Below, in pieces: positions 25,853 to 36,491 of a stretch of DNA of 64,000 nt. Every line of letters begins with the position of its first letter. Within the stretch, counting starts at the first letter, position 1. The translations under genes and the position numbers were made by a program. The notes beneath the pieces are model-generated. The model was given only the letters and a program-made list of their open reading frames with translations, searched no databases and was not told the DNA's origin. The stretch is from positions 463,176,995 to 463,240,994 of the forward strand of contig OY282558.1 of the NCBI GenBank assembly GCA_958295665.1, written 5' to 3'. Source of the DNA: Tipula vernalis (Eukaryota; Arthropoda; Insecta; Diptera; Tipulidae).

Positions 25853-26519
25853 TTAGTTAGAATCCAATATGATTTGTTTTTTTCCAATATGATTTGTATA
25901 CGTATTACTGTGGAAAAAAGTGTAGAAAACTTCACATCCATATCTAGATGTAATAAACCAACCAAAATTTCCTGTTTCGTAATATTTTTCATAATCCGTA
26001 CCATTACCAGAACGCTTAAATATCTTATTAGCCTTAGATTTGCGGTTAGCAAGATTTTTCAACGAATTGTTAAACCACGGTTCACTGAAGATTTTTCAAC
26101 GAATGGTTAAACCACGGTTCACTGTACTCACAGCGTGTCGTCTTTTTGAGAACAAACTGGTCAAATCCTGTATTTACAGCACCATAAAACCGTTCAACAA
26201 TTTCGGAAATATTATTATTATTCACTAAAAACTCAGACCAGTCAATTTTACCAAAATATTCATCAAGGGACACAAAGTCTGCATTCAAAAAATCAAATTT
26301 AACATCCTTAACATTAAATCCAGCTATGCTATATTCAAAAAAAATTATTTCGATGAGCAATAGTGTATGAAAGATACTGGAACTGCCGCCAGGTCAGCAC
26401 AAGCTATCACATGAACTGATTGAATTGATGTAAACACCAGATCGAGAATACGACCCATGTTGTTCCGAACAGTATTAATTTGTTGAACGCCAAAACTTGA
26501 CAAAATACATCCAAGACAA
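25853..26519 (-). pseudogene. Non-LTR retrotransposon remnant: endonuclease C-terminus and linker
   Basis: On the minus strand, reading down from 26,519, broken frames give NNMGRILDLVFTS, typical of the end of the apurinic-like endonuclease of jockey-type non-LTR retrotransposons. They are followed by EPWFNHSLKNL and ANRKSKANKIFKRSG, which resemble the linker between endonuclease and reverse transcriptase (compare PWFN and RRKAxKxYKKS patterns in the family). Several frame changes and a 37-bp internal duplication show it is dead. It directly abuts a plus-strand RT fragment of the same kind of element, an arrangement discussed in the findings. Family assignment is from remembered motifs. Confidence 0.7.
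26051..26124. repeat. 37-bp tandem duplication inside the retrotransposon remnant
   Basis: The 37-bp block 26,051-26,087 (AAGATTTTTCAACGAATTGT...) is repeated at 26,088-26,124 with one mismatch (ATTG versus ATGG). Because 37 is not a multiple of three, it breaks the minus-strand reading frame. Confidence 0.9.
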
Positions 26520-26955
26520 TTGATTGCTTTCGCGGATGATCTGGTGTTCATGTACAATCAACCTGAAAGTAACATTGTTACTCAACAAATCCAATCGGAC
26601 CTAATCCTCCTGAAGAACTTGTGCTCCGCACACACAATGTATTTAAGTACAAACATTAAAGGTATGTTCTTCAAGGCTAATGTTCTTTATCACACTCGTA
26701 ACTGCGACCAAATTACTTGTATCGATGGCTGTGTTAAAATTGAATTCGCTGAATCTTTTAAGTACTCAGGACTAACTGTGGATAACACTATGCTTTGGAG
26801 ATGACCTTAGTAAGTATCTCATAATAATGTTTAGAATATTTGACTCACTACGTAGAGCATGCCCGACTGTAGTTTTAAGAAATATATACTTTACATTAGT
26901 TGACTCGAAATTGTGTTATGGCTTAGTTTGTTGGGGTGACACTTTCTAGTAAATT
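26520..26955 (+). pseudogene. Non-LTR retrotransposon remnant: reverse transcriptase palm and thumb
   Basis: The frame from 26,520 opens with AFADDLVFMY, the RT catalytic box (the FADD form of YXDD). It continues to FKYSGLTVDNTMLW, matching the KYLGxxxDxxLxW motif that follows the palm in jockey-type elements. The frame breaks at about 26,804. Similarity resumes to about 26,950 (LVDSKLCYGLVCWGDTF, compare LVESxLxYGxxxWG). The upstream RT blocks are absent; the sequence begins exactly where the inverted endonuclease piece ends. Decayed and non-functional. Confidence 0.75.
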
Positions 26956-28930
26956 TTGTTATAGACGAACGAATTGCATCTTTGTAAATTTATTCTTCTC
27001 AACCTCAAGATGCCTTTAGAAATAATGTTCTTGGTTCCGTTTTCATTTCAAAATTGTTCTAACTTTACGCTTTTTAAATTCCTGTTAAGAATTAGCCAAT
27101 TTTGTTTGACCTCATGATATTGAATTCCTCCCACATTTTTGTTTGTGGTATTTAACGATTTTAATTTACTCTCATTCATTTGAATATATAAATACAAATG
27201 GAACCCATAAACTTTTAAGACTCGTAAACATAATACAAGTGAAATGAATGGAACTCCCCCAAATAATCATATAATTTTATGGTACTTGTAGATTTCAAAT
27301 TGCTTAAATTATTTTTATTTTATATGTCTTATACAAACTAAGGCTACAAAGCTTAATATTCTTCCACGAATTCTGCTTTTATAATCCATGGCAGGCTATA
27401 TAAATGGAATTGTTAAATTCATAAAGTTTTCATTGCACGAACATAAAAAAAAGAAAAATTTTATTGGTCATTGATTTAATAATCGTGAAGCATAAAAAAA
27501 CGTTTTCATTTACTTAGTTAAAAGATTACAATACATATGAGCTTTTGAAGTCAGTAGATTAAAGTAATAAACGTAAATTTATGGAACGTAAATTTTTTTT
27601 ATTTGCTTAAGGTATTGATTATCATATGAATATACATAGTACCTGAGATATTTTTGAGCTATTTGTGTTTGTAGCTTTTATAATCAAGATATACAAAATA
27701 TAAAACTAATCGATATATTCTGACATACCTACATATATCCTAAATCAAAATTAGACATTACACTTTACCTTACTTACATACATACATAAATGATAATACA
27801 TGTTGTTGTTCATCTTGAAAGATATACATTTTCTCCGCAAATAGTAAAAATGTCATTAAATATTCAGGACATGAGCTGAGCTAAACTAGAATTATCGATT
27901 TACAATGCAGATCAATTTTTATTTGACAAATCTGGATATTATTTCTTCGCTTGGCAGTCTTACTCTGTATATATACTATACTATATGTTCGATTTTATAA
28001 ATTGAAAATTTAGATCCAATTTCAATTAAAACCACATAAAACTCAATTAAAATTAATTAACATCTCAATGTATATTATGCTTGGGTTAATTAAAGGTTAT
28101 CATTTTCAACACTAATAACACTGCAAACAAAAACACATTTGATAAAGTCTCATTATCCCTTTGTTAAAAACGGATTTTTGTTTTATCTGTGTAGGAAATT
28201 AAAACCCATCCTCCACCCATTACACCTCATATGCGATAAAAACAGTTAAAATGTAAATACATACATAAAATAAATAAATTCATATAAACACACAGTAGCT
28301 CGATATATGTATATACTTATTATATAAATTGTATAGTTTACATTAACAAGTATGAGAGAACCCAAATTAATTGGGTGTTAAATGTTGAACACTTAATAAA
28401 AAATCCTTATTTTTTGTTGCTGTTATTTTTATCTCTTGATAATCGATGAGGAGGAGAGTGAAAGGATTTCGTTTTAATGGGGAATAGATTTTCGACTACA
28501 TTATATTTGGGAATCTGTCATACTCGTATCTACTGAACATAATTTAATCAAGATTTTATTTCTGAATTAATTTTTCTTTTTAATTTCTTGATACTGATAC
28601 ATTATAAAGTTGTGTTACTATTCTCATATTGATTTTACGCTGTAGATACTATTATTATATATTACATATTAAACAATGATTAAACATTTTTTTATTGGTT
28701 TTAGGCTCGATTTATTTTACATACAAAAACGAAAGCAATCAAACTATAAAAATTTTTTAAACCATAAGTCCGATGTTTATACTGAAATTGCTGAAAAGTT
28801 TTGACAAAAACTTGTAGTAAACTTTAGGAAACAAATTTTTTTACAAAATATAACTCAATATTAAACCATATTTTTGGAAAATTTATATAACAATCAAATT
28901 TAATAATTAACAACAATAATTAACATTCAC
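26956..28930. other. AT-rich sequence, no gene recognised
   Basis: There is no long open frame and no motif I can assign. The first few hundred bases could be the decayed 3' end of the non-LTR element, but this is not supported by a clear motif. Poly-A/T runs and TATATG/ACATA words are frequent. Confidence 0.6.
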
Positions 28931-28938
28931 TACAAAAT

Positions 28939-29244
28939 TTGAACAACAACAAAATTAAAAATTTATTTTTAGGCAATCATATTGACCGGGAAACTAAGAA
29001 CAAGCTTACGATCTACTCTTCAGTTGTACCTAAATTATACGGACTTCCCAAAATCCATAAACTAGATCATCCACTTAGGCGTATTGTATGTTTCATAAAT
29101 AGCCCTACATATAAAACATCAAAATATTTAGCTGAAACGTTGAAAAGTTCAATTGATAATCGGAGGTATAATTGTAAAAATTCGTACGAATTAGTAGATT
29201 TCGTAAAACAACAAAATATTCCAAATCACTATGTATTAATATAA
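28939..29244 (+). pseudogene. Penelope-like RT, amino-terminal fingers fragment
   Basis: This is 101 codons with no clear methionine start. PKLYGLPKIHK lies at residues 31-41, a hallmark of Penelope-like reverse transcriptases, followed by LRRIVCFINSPTYKTSKYLAE, compare the family pattern LRPIVSxxxSPTYxLSKxL. The frame stops at 29,242 and the protein continues in another frame two bases on, so a small indel broke it. Confidence 0.85.
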
Positions 29245-29246
29245 GC

Positions 29247-29654
29247 TTGGACGTAGTTTCCTTGTTCACCAATATTAAGATTGATTTGGCTGTGGAAACA
29301 ATGTCAGATAGGTGGTCAAGGATAGAACCACATACCAGAATACCCAAAATAAAATTTCTAGATATTCTAGAATTTTGTTTAAAATCAGGATATTTCAGCC
29401 TGTTTAACAACTACTTTAAACAAATAAATGGCGTTGCAATGGGTTCGCCTCTATCTCCAGTAGTGGCTGATGTCGTAATGGAAGTGCTACTTGACACCGT
29501 CTTAAGCTCAATTGATTTTAATATTTTATTTATTAAAAAATACGTCGATGATTTATTGTTGTGTGTACCTGATGATAAAATTGGTTGTATACTTTCAAAA
29601 TTTAATAGTAATCGTTTTGGTTTAGAATATTACTTTAGAAATGGAAGCGGATAA
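29247..29654 (+). pseudogene. Penelope-like RT, palm fragment with YVDD
   Basis: The segment opens with DVVSLFTNI, including the first catalytic aspartate. It has GVAMGSPLSPVVADVVME at residues 62-79 and YVDD at 99-102, which supplies the other two catalytic aspartates. All three RT acids are therefore present although the gene is broken. The frame is lost near 29,634, just before the conserved NKLPFLD block. Confidence 0.88.
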
Positions 29655-30309
29655 TAAATTACCTTTTTTGGACACAATATTAGTTCGGAAGAATAACGGT
29701 CAAATTGATACTATTTGGTACGCGAAAAATTTATCGTCCGGTCGAATTCTTAATTTTAATATTTTTCACCCTTTAAGTCAACGAATTAATACGGCGTTTG
29801 GTTTCGTCTACAGAGTTAAAAAATTAACCACAGATGTCACAGTTGATACTAATCAAATTATAAGGGATTATCTGATCAATAATAAATACCCGAAATATTT
29901 GATCAACAAATTAATCAATCAGTGTGATCAAACTAACAGTGGACAAATGGTTAGTACGGTCGGTACCAATAACAATGTTCATCAAAATTTAATATATAAA
30001 TCAATTTATTACATTAAAAATCTCAGTGACCAAATTTCCAGCACATTGCGCAAATTCAATATAAATTGTAAAATTACATTTTCAGCGGCTAACTCTATTC
30101 GTAACATCTTTAGCCAAATCAAAGATATCACACCTAAATTAAATCGTTTGAATATTGTATATTTAATTCCATGTAACCATTGCCAATTGAAATACATCGG
30201 TACCACGAAACAATTATTAAAAAATCGAATTTCACAACATAAATCGGACGTCAAACCACCTATCAGAAATTCTCAAACTACTACATTATACCAGTATTCC
30301 TCTGATACT
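29641..30309 (+). pseudogene. Penelope-like RT thumb and start of GIY-YIG endonuclease
   Basis: NKLPFLD is at residues 5-11, then TIWYAKNLSSGRILNFN and the HPLSQRIN block typical of the RT carboxyl part. The GIY-YIG endonuclease begins near residue 173 with VYLIPC, followed by a CxxC-like pair (Cys178, Cys181), KYIG at 184-187, Arg196 and His200. The frame is cut at about codon 223 by the 664-bp inverted-repeat element; the 29 residues read after the cut belong to that insertion. Confidence 0.88.
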
Positions 30310-30310
30310 G

Positions 30311-30974
30311 GGGGTCAATTCTCGTTCCGTGAAAAGTAAAATGAAAAGTAATTTCAGTGAGAAGTACACATTTCCGATTCATGTTCCTTGAGAAGGAAAA
30401 AAATGACGTCAAAATCTTTTCATATGAATAAAACTTTCTCACCGATCAATTTGGCGGTGAGAACATCATAAATATGGAAATAAAATTCTATAAAAACTAA
30501 ATTTGTATTTTTACCATTAAATGTGCATTGAAACTATAATATGATTCACTTTAAACTTAACTAATAAGTAAATATATTAAAAACTATTCCGTTTATTTAA
30601 GAAAAGCCTCCAAATAATTAATTTAGTTAAGTTTTAAAAATAATTTGGTCAATTTTATAATTTACTTTATATTTTGACAGCCAATGACAAAAACTGATTA
30701 ACTAAATCTACTTTATCATTTATTTAGCTAATATTTAAACCAATTGTTGTATCAGCTAGCGGAAATATACATGAAACTCGAAAAAATATGTGTTTACAGT
30801 GTAGCTTACTATGGAAATAACTTATTCAGCGTTTTTCTCACGATTCTTTTTCATTTGGACATCGAGAATCGCTTATTGTCGTTGTGTGAAATGTTATAAA
30901 TGAAAAAGACTTGATGGAATCAAAATGAAAACTTTTTTTTCATTAGGTTTTTTCATAGAACGAGAATTGACCCC
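30311..30974. mobile_element. 664-bp terminal-inverted-repeat element (MITE) with CTG duplication
   Basis: The ends are perfect 17-bp inverted repeats, GGGGTCAATTCTCGTTC at the left and its complement at 30,958-30,974, with weaker similarity (TGAAAA, TGAAAA) running inward to about 40 bp. CTG occurs at 30,308-30,310 and again at 30,975-30,977. Removing the element and one CTG reconnects the Penelope-like frame exactly, which fixes the borders and the 3-bp target duplication. No transposase is encoded, so movement would need a partner. The inside repeats TGAGAA/TTCTCA words. A 3-bp duplication is known for PIF/Harbinger and CACTA elements, but the family is not established. Confidence 0.88.
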
Positions 30975-30977
30975 CTG

Positions 30978-31186
30978 GACACACATTTAAATTTGATGAG
31001 GTAAACATTTTAGGCAGTGAAAAATTGTATAAAAATCGTTTATTTTTGGAAATGGCTCACATTATTGGTAATCATTAAATTATTGTCAACAAAAAGAATG
31101 ATACTGACGATCTTAACCAAATTTATTCTGACATCATTGATTTTATATCTAAATTCCCAAATTATAAATCGTTTGTAGATTCTTGA
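30978..31186 (+). pseudogene. Penelope-like element, carboxyl end of GIY-YIG endonuclease
   Basis: After the inserted element the Penelope-like frame resumes with HTFKFDEVNILGSE and NRLFLEMAHI, the pattern that closes the GIY-YIG domain in this family. It runs to a natural-looking stop at 31,184, with one premature TAA at 31,076. The downstream 150 bp are probably 3' untranslated sequence ending near the short AT run at 31,323. Confidence 0.8.
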
Positions 31187-31317
31187 AATTCCAAATTCAA
31201 AAAGTTTGTTTACTAAAAATATTTTGATTGTAGTCGTCCAATTTGAATCAATTTGTCGTTTGTGAAAAAATTTTATTTTCTGTTTACAAGTTCGTATGAC
31301 AAGAAATTTTCTTCAAA

Positions 31318-31322
<5 letters not shown>

Positions 31323-31347
<25 letters not shown>
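31323..31347. repeat. Short (AT)n microsatellite
   Basis: About 12 AT dinucleotides lie just downstream of the Penelope-like element. This may be its 3' border, but no duplication confirms that. Confidence 0.9.
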
Positions 31348-31348
<1 letters not shown>

Positions 31349-32360
31349 AACGGTAAGTCAGAGTATGGCATAGTAATTTCTATATATTTTAATAAAATTA
31401 TCGAAACGTCGATATAAATATTAAAAATTAGTTTTATTGGCTGCCAAACCCGAAGACTAGAGGAAATTTAATTAATCTGCCTTTAAAATATTTGAAGTTA
31501 ACTTATTTACCATCTCCAAATCTATGTAACTGATGTTTTTTTGTTGTTGTTTATTATCGTGTACACAAAAAATATGACTCACAAGAAGAAACAAATCTGT
31601 ATGGTACTTTTGAATTTAAATGGATGCCGATCCGACACGATTGTTTATTTTAAGAATAGCAAACAATGAAAATCTGTGATTAGATTTAGCAGACATTAGA
31701 AAATATTAAGGTATTTTTAAAGTATCTTTATTACAATATTATCATGATAAGAAATATTTTCATGTTTCCGCTGATCTTTTCGTCTTATTTATTTCATTGA
31801 AAATCTCTTGGAGGGTGGAAAAATTAAAAGTAAAAAAAAATATAAAAAAAATCGTAACGCAATGTCTAAATTAACTTATAATAATTAGGGTACGTTGGTG
31901 GTTATGATGCTGTATAAGTATTTCGTTATCTTTTCATAATTTTCTATGAAAAATACTTACATGAAAAATGAATGGTTTGTGTTTTTTTTTGTCAGTAATT
32001 TTTTAAGAGAACAAAATCGTTTTTTTTGTTAATTTACTTTACTGTAATATTAACAAAAGTAGCTACTTTATTATGTTTTGACGAAGAGAATATTAATTTG
32101 TAATTGTTTATTACACGTTTAACCTTGAAATTCATTTTTTAATGATTTGTTATAAACATTTGAAAAATAAAAAGTATTTGATTATTTTGTGTGTAGCCCT
32201 ACAGTAAATGCCATAATACAGTACTAAAGCCACTTTCAATCGACAACTACAATCCCTTTCATACACTCCCGGTCCCAGGGCGGTGTAGTAGTGTTTCTAC
32301 CTGTTCTTCTTGATACGTTTTCTGTCAAAAAACCAAGACTACTCTCGATATTTTAGCAAA
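31349..32360. other. AT-rich sequence, no gene recognised
   Basis: Only short frames are present. The stretch 32,200-32,300 is slightly richer in GC (CTCCCGGTCCCAGGGCGG) but shows no motif I can place. Confidence 0.6.
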
Positions 32361-32362
32361 AG

Positions 32363-32470
32363 GTGAGAGGGCTTCAAACTAAAACTTACACTGTTCTATC
32401 CAACACTCGTTCTCTGCTTCATGATGATGTTGCTCTGACTGAAACATATTTGAATAAAAATAATATTATT
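32363..32470 (+). pseudogene. Non-LTR retrotransposon endonuclease amino-terminal scrap
   Basis: A 36-codon frame reads VRGLQTKTYTVLSN...DDVALTETYLN, matching the NVRGLRTK...LTETWL start of jockey-type apurinic endonucleases; the ETxL glutamate is the conserved metal ligand. A stop follows at once. It is too short to place in a named family. Confidence 0.7.
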
Positions 32471-32748
32471 TAATTATAATTTAATTAACTGAAATATTTC
32501 GGGATCCTCCGCAGTTTTTTAAATTTATCAGTTCAAAGCTAAATCTGACGGTATCTTCCAACTTTAAATTATCTTACTAATTCTTCTAACGAACCTAGAG
32601 TCATTGCGCACATATTTATGTTCTTTTTATTTCAAACAGTAGTTATTTCGATTAGCTTGATATCGTGGGATCTATTAAGACTTTTGAAATAATTTGTGTT
32701 GCACTCACTTCGCAGATCTTTGTGAACTATATTTTATTTTTAAATAAT

Positions 32749-32916
32749 GATTTTTCAACCGGTTCTGATGGTATTCCACCAATAATAGTAAGGAAATGCT
32801 GTGAAGCCTTTCTTTACAGCGAAGCATTTTTCCAAATCCGCGCTCCATTATTTGCATCGTCGAGGACGTGTGAGGAGCTAGTATCTAAAAAGTTAAGAAC
32901 TACTGCTAAAGGCTAA
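32749..32916 (+). pseudogene. Non-LTR reverse transcriptase scrap (SDGIPP block)
   Basis: The frame contains FSTGSDGIPPIIVRKCCEAF, matching the SGPDGIPPxxLKxCA motif at the start of jockey-type RT domains. Recognisable similarity ends within about 25 codons. It lies 280 bp downstream of, and in the same direction as, the endonuclease scrap, so both may come from one internally deleted copy. Confidence 0.65.
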
Positions 32917-34735
32917 TTTTATACAAAGTACAGATTAAAGAGTTGAGATTTTTGGAAAATCAAATTTTCACTGGTTTACCATGTGAACACCGAATAGCAT
33001 TTTTTTCCAGCGATATCCTTTGATAAATCAATATAATCACAGACATAACAGTCTAGAGTTTGAATTATACCTTTTTAAATATTTTTTTGGATTCAAGAAT
33101 TTTCCACAAGAAAGTGGAACGAGTTTTTACCATGTAGACTATTGACAAAAGTGCTTCCTCACAACTCCCCTTGAATCTTTGGCAACATTCTTCTGACTTT
33201 AACGGGATTCTACATTATCGAAATTTAACTTTCAGCTAAAAACTTTCGGCTAACTTTAATAGTAGGTTTGTAACAATTATAAAATCGTAGTTTGTTTTTG
33301 GCTTATTTTTAAATTAGAAGCGTGGAATGTGGTATGGAACTATGAGAACGAACAAATTCAGTTCAAAGCTCTGTTGGAATTTTATAAGGAGACCAAAGAG
33401 TTTTGGTGAATGTTAGTCTACGGAATTAAAAAAAAAAAAAAATTGAAAATGATGAAATATTATGATCGAACGTGGGAATTTAAGAATGTACATGTTTTGG
33501 ATTTTAGATAATTTCTGCCGTTTTCCATCTAAAAAACAAAAATACAATGACCAATGAGTCGAATTAAATCTGAATTTATTTTTAAAGTTTATACAAATAA
33601 TTCTAGGAAAACCTTTTGGAATTAAATTGTTTATATATCTTGAGATTAGCCTACGGTATCCAAATTTTTAAACCGTTTATTAATATTATTATTTATTTTT
33701 TCAGTTACCCATGTTTTGCAAAACACATTTCTATATTTTTTCCACACATGCGTGTACATAATGTTTTATTTTTTTGCAATAATCCAAGTGTAAAACTATT
33801 CAAATCATCCTTGAAAAAGATTAATTTGCTTATTTACTGATTAACAATAATTAAACCAGATTTACATATATTTAAATAAACATTTAGTGACTGAGATAAC
33901 TTAGAAAATGTTTGGAATAAAATCTTAAACATAACACAGTGTGTAACAATAAAAAAAGGAGGAATGAATCTACCTACTTATTAAAAATAAAAATAGAAAG
34001 CTACATAAGTGTTTATCTTATTTACACAGTCTTTACATAGAGATGTTCAGATTTTTTATATTCACACATTTTATGTGCTTATGTTTTATATTCTATGAGT
34101 GAAAAATAAAAAAAAATCCTTTGTTTTGTTTGTAACAATAATAGAAATTCAGCTCAATGAAATTTTGTTTTATTCTGAAAAGCTAATTTTTGAATGTTCT
34201 TCATATACGAGTTTATTTGGTTACACTTGAATTTAGTTGTGTAAATCAGGATATTTAGTTTGCAAAAATAGAGAATTATGTAAAGGTTTAAAAAGTTGAA
34301 TTAGTTTTTATGTAGAAATATTTAATTTTATGTTAAAAGTTGAACCTAAATACTTCTATAATACGAGTAGTTATTATAGTTCTTACATGGGAGGTTTAAA
34401 TATAATTTCCTTTATTTGTTCATTAACACGCTATATTTATAATATAGTATCATAACAACCATTACTTAAAGAAACAAAACATTAAAAGAAAATTAAGTGA
34501 TCGCTGAAGTAGTGACATATAAAAAAAAATCCTCTCACTAGGCCATGGCGTAAACCCGAAAATGTCAAAATACCCAACTATATAATTCAAAATAAAAAAT
34601 ACATTAAGAGGTACAACAGTAATCTAAAATCTTACTTTTCAAAACTAAATCGCAGTTTGTTTTCAGCTTGTTCTAAACACTAAATTATAAATCTCATAAA
34701 GCCTTGTAAAAAATTTCAAAACAATCAAATTACTA
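32917..34735. other. AT-rich sequence, no gene recognised
   Basis: One 74-codon frame at 33,616-33,840 is rich in Ile, Phe and Lys, as expected from AT-rich non-coding DNA, and is not called. Poly-A runs occur near 33,430 and 33,950. Confidence 0.6.
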
Positions 34736-34739
34736 ATTA

Positions 34740-34960
34740 GTGAAATTTTCTCCACAAAAGGGTTCCTCTGGAAACGGGCTCCTTATGAAAGGGTTCCTCT
34801 GGATTCTCAAAAGTGGGTTACTTCAAAATGGGTAGGTTTAGTAAGCAGCCTTTCCAATATTGGTTCTTCCCAAAATGGGCCCCTCCGAAAAGCGGTGCTC
34901 CAAAATAGCTTCCTTCATCAAAATGGTTTTCTCCCAAATTACTTCCTAAAACCTCTAGAA
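34740..34960. repeat. Degenerate 15-bp minisatellite
   Basis: On the minus strand, units such as GGAAGCTATTTTGGA, GCACCGCTTTTCGGA and GGGGCCCATTTTGGG follow each other at about 15-bp steps, with further decayed units (AACCCTTT, AACCCATTTT) to 34,750. Translated, these give pentapeptide-like steps (GSYFG, APLFG, GAHFG), a direct effect of the 15-bp period. I see no gene around it. Confidence 0.65.
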
Positions 34961-35345
34961 TCCATTTAGCTAACCGAACTCTAAAATGTGTTTTTTCCAC
35001 AAGATTATATACAGATCTGTATACAATTCTGGCATAAAATTACCCAAACAGGTGAAAAAATCGTGCAATCGTAAGCAAAATTTGAATCGTACTGTTTGTG
35101 GTTAGATAACAATCGAATACACGTTCAGATTGTCAATTTAACAATCAATTTATATTAAATCATTAGATTTTTCATAAAATAAATCGTATCGTCTTGAAGG
35201 AAGCGAGCCCCATCCCCTAAGGTATTAATAAATTGAAATTATCCTAAAAGAATTGGTTTATGAGCTGTTTATTTTGAAACGGGGCTAAAGTACATTAGTT
35301 CCAACAGTTCCAATAAATTGGAAATATTGTAAATTTAATATAATT
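34961..35345. other. AT-rich sequence, no gene recognised
   Basis: No frame or motif was recognised. It may include the decayed 3' end of the adjoining Tc1/mariner remnant. Confidence 0.55.
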
Positions 35346-36491
35346 TGTTCGAAAAAATTATTCAAATTCTAAATGGAAGAATTTGCCAGTGAAGATGCCA
35401 TTCTGGCATAATTGCTTCTGTATTTCGCTAATATGCGTTAGCATCTCGTACTTTAGCTCTTGAATTGTTGCTTGCTTATTGACCTCAATGTTTCCCGAGA
35501 TATTGCGTCCCTGGAACTTCTCGTGCAATAAAAATATTTTGCATCGGCTGTATGGCAAGTGGCACCGTTTTGTTGAAACTACATATCGCCCACATAAAAA
35601 GTTGGTTATCATGGTATGATAGCGTTCACCATTTACAGTAACAGCATTTTCGGCATCATTTTCAAAAAAAAAAATCAGTCCAGTAATTCCTCTAGCCCAA
35701 AAACCACACCAAACAGTAACTCTTTAAGGATACACCGGTTTCTCAACAATATGTGTTGGGTTTTCATTGGCCCGCTGAGATGAAGATAAGCCTCGCACTG
35801 TTTTATTTGAAAAATCGCCATCAAGTTGCATTTGCTCGTGCTTCCAATCAGTGAACTTACGTCGCTTGAAATGGTCTGGATTCTTCAATTAACGCTTTAA
35901 CTGAAATTTGTAAACATGCATACTCAGATCTTTCATATATTGTAAAAATAAAATAAAACAAATTTTATTTTAATTATCTATTAAACTTCCGTTTATGTGG
36001 AATTATTTTTTATTTTTTAGTTTTGTAATATCGATTTCGATTAACAAGTAATCATCTTCAGTTACTGAACTACTATTTGTTGAAGATGATTACTTGTTAA
36101 TCGAAATCGATATTACAAAAATAAAAAATAAAAAATAATTCCACATAAACGGAAGTTTAATAGATAATTAAAATAAAATTTGTTTTATTTTATTTTACAA
36201 TATATTAACGTGGAATAAGTCACACAAAACGATACATTTAAAAGATGAATCTTATATATTCAGATCTTTCGTTAAAATTCGATGTAATGGGTTTCTTGAG
36301 AGGTTTAATGGCTACGCACGATGACGAGTTGATGTTCTTAGACATTCGGCCACACTTTCACGTATGGCAGAATAGTTTTCGGCTGAACGGCCTGTACCAA
36401 CACGAACCGACATTTCTCATTTTTGCATGAATTTCATTTGAATTTAATTTTTATAATAGGCTTCGATAATTTTAAGGCGTTCTCTCACCGT
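35346..36491 (-). pseudogene. Tc1/mariner-superfamily transposase remnant, interrupted
   Basis: Read on the minus strand from about 36,491, pieces appear in the right order for the insect Tc1/mariner-type transposase group with an amino-terminal helix-turn-helix. They are RERLKIIEAYYKN; GTGRSAENYSAIRESVAE and HRILTKDLN (36,270-36,430); then, beyond an inserted foldback element, FKRRKFTDW (about 35,870), VTVWCGFWARGITGLIFFEND and NAVTVNGERYHTMI (about 35,600-35,740); and finally EKFQGRNIS and IQELKYEMLTHISEIQKQLC (35,400-35,510). Stops, frame changes and loss of the WFQQDG and SPDLTPLDFFLWG catalytic blocks show it is dead. Terminal repeats were not confirmed. Confidence 0.75.
35935..36259. 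mobile_element. 325-bp foldback element inserted in the transposase remnant
   Basis: The arms 35,937-36,060 and 36,081-36,204 are inverted copies of about 124 bp that differ at only two places (one A indel, one G/T), around a 20-bp centre. A 55-bp single-copy tail (36,205-36,259) follows the right arm. The 11-bp word TCAGATCTTTC stands immediately on both sides (35,924-35,934 and 36,260-36,270), consistent with a target duplication, and the flanking transposase sequence continues across the gap. No protein is encoded. The near-identity of the arms suggests youth or arm-to-arm gene conversion. Confidence 0.85.

Larger units (their letters stand above)
28939..31186 (+). mobile_element. Penelope-like retroelement (GIY-YIG type), inactivated
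   Basis: Successive plus-strand frames carry the ordered signature of Penelope-like elements: PKLYGLPKIHK, LDVVSLFTNI, GVAMGSPLSPVVAD, KYVDDLLL, NKLPFLD, then a GIY-YIG endonuclease region (VYLIPCNHC...KYIGTTKQLLKNR...H). Two single-base-type frameshifts (about 29,242 and 29,634), a stop at 31,076 and a 664-bp insertion at 30,311-30,974 inactivate it. No convincing start codon or amino-terminal part is seen before 28,939, so the 5' end is probably truncated. Members of this group prime reverse transcription at broken or telomeric DNA ends; the GIY-YIG group carries its own nuclease. Confidence 0.88.

Noticed and set aside
31395..31425. Hammerhead ribozyme next to the Penelope-like element (TCGAAACGTCGA)
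   Set aside because: GAAAC-GTC is present but the required CTGATGA core is absent nearby, so the fold is not supported.
34818..35000. Pentapeptide-repeat protein gene
   Set aside because: The frame is short and explained by the 15-bp minisatellite.
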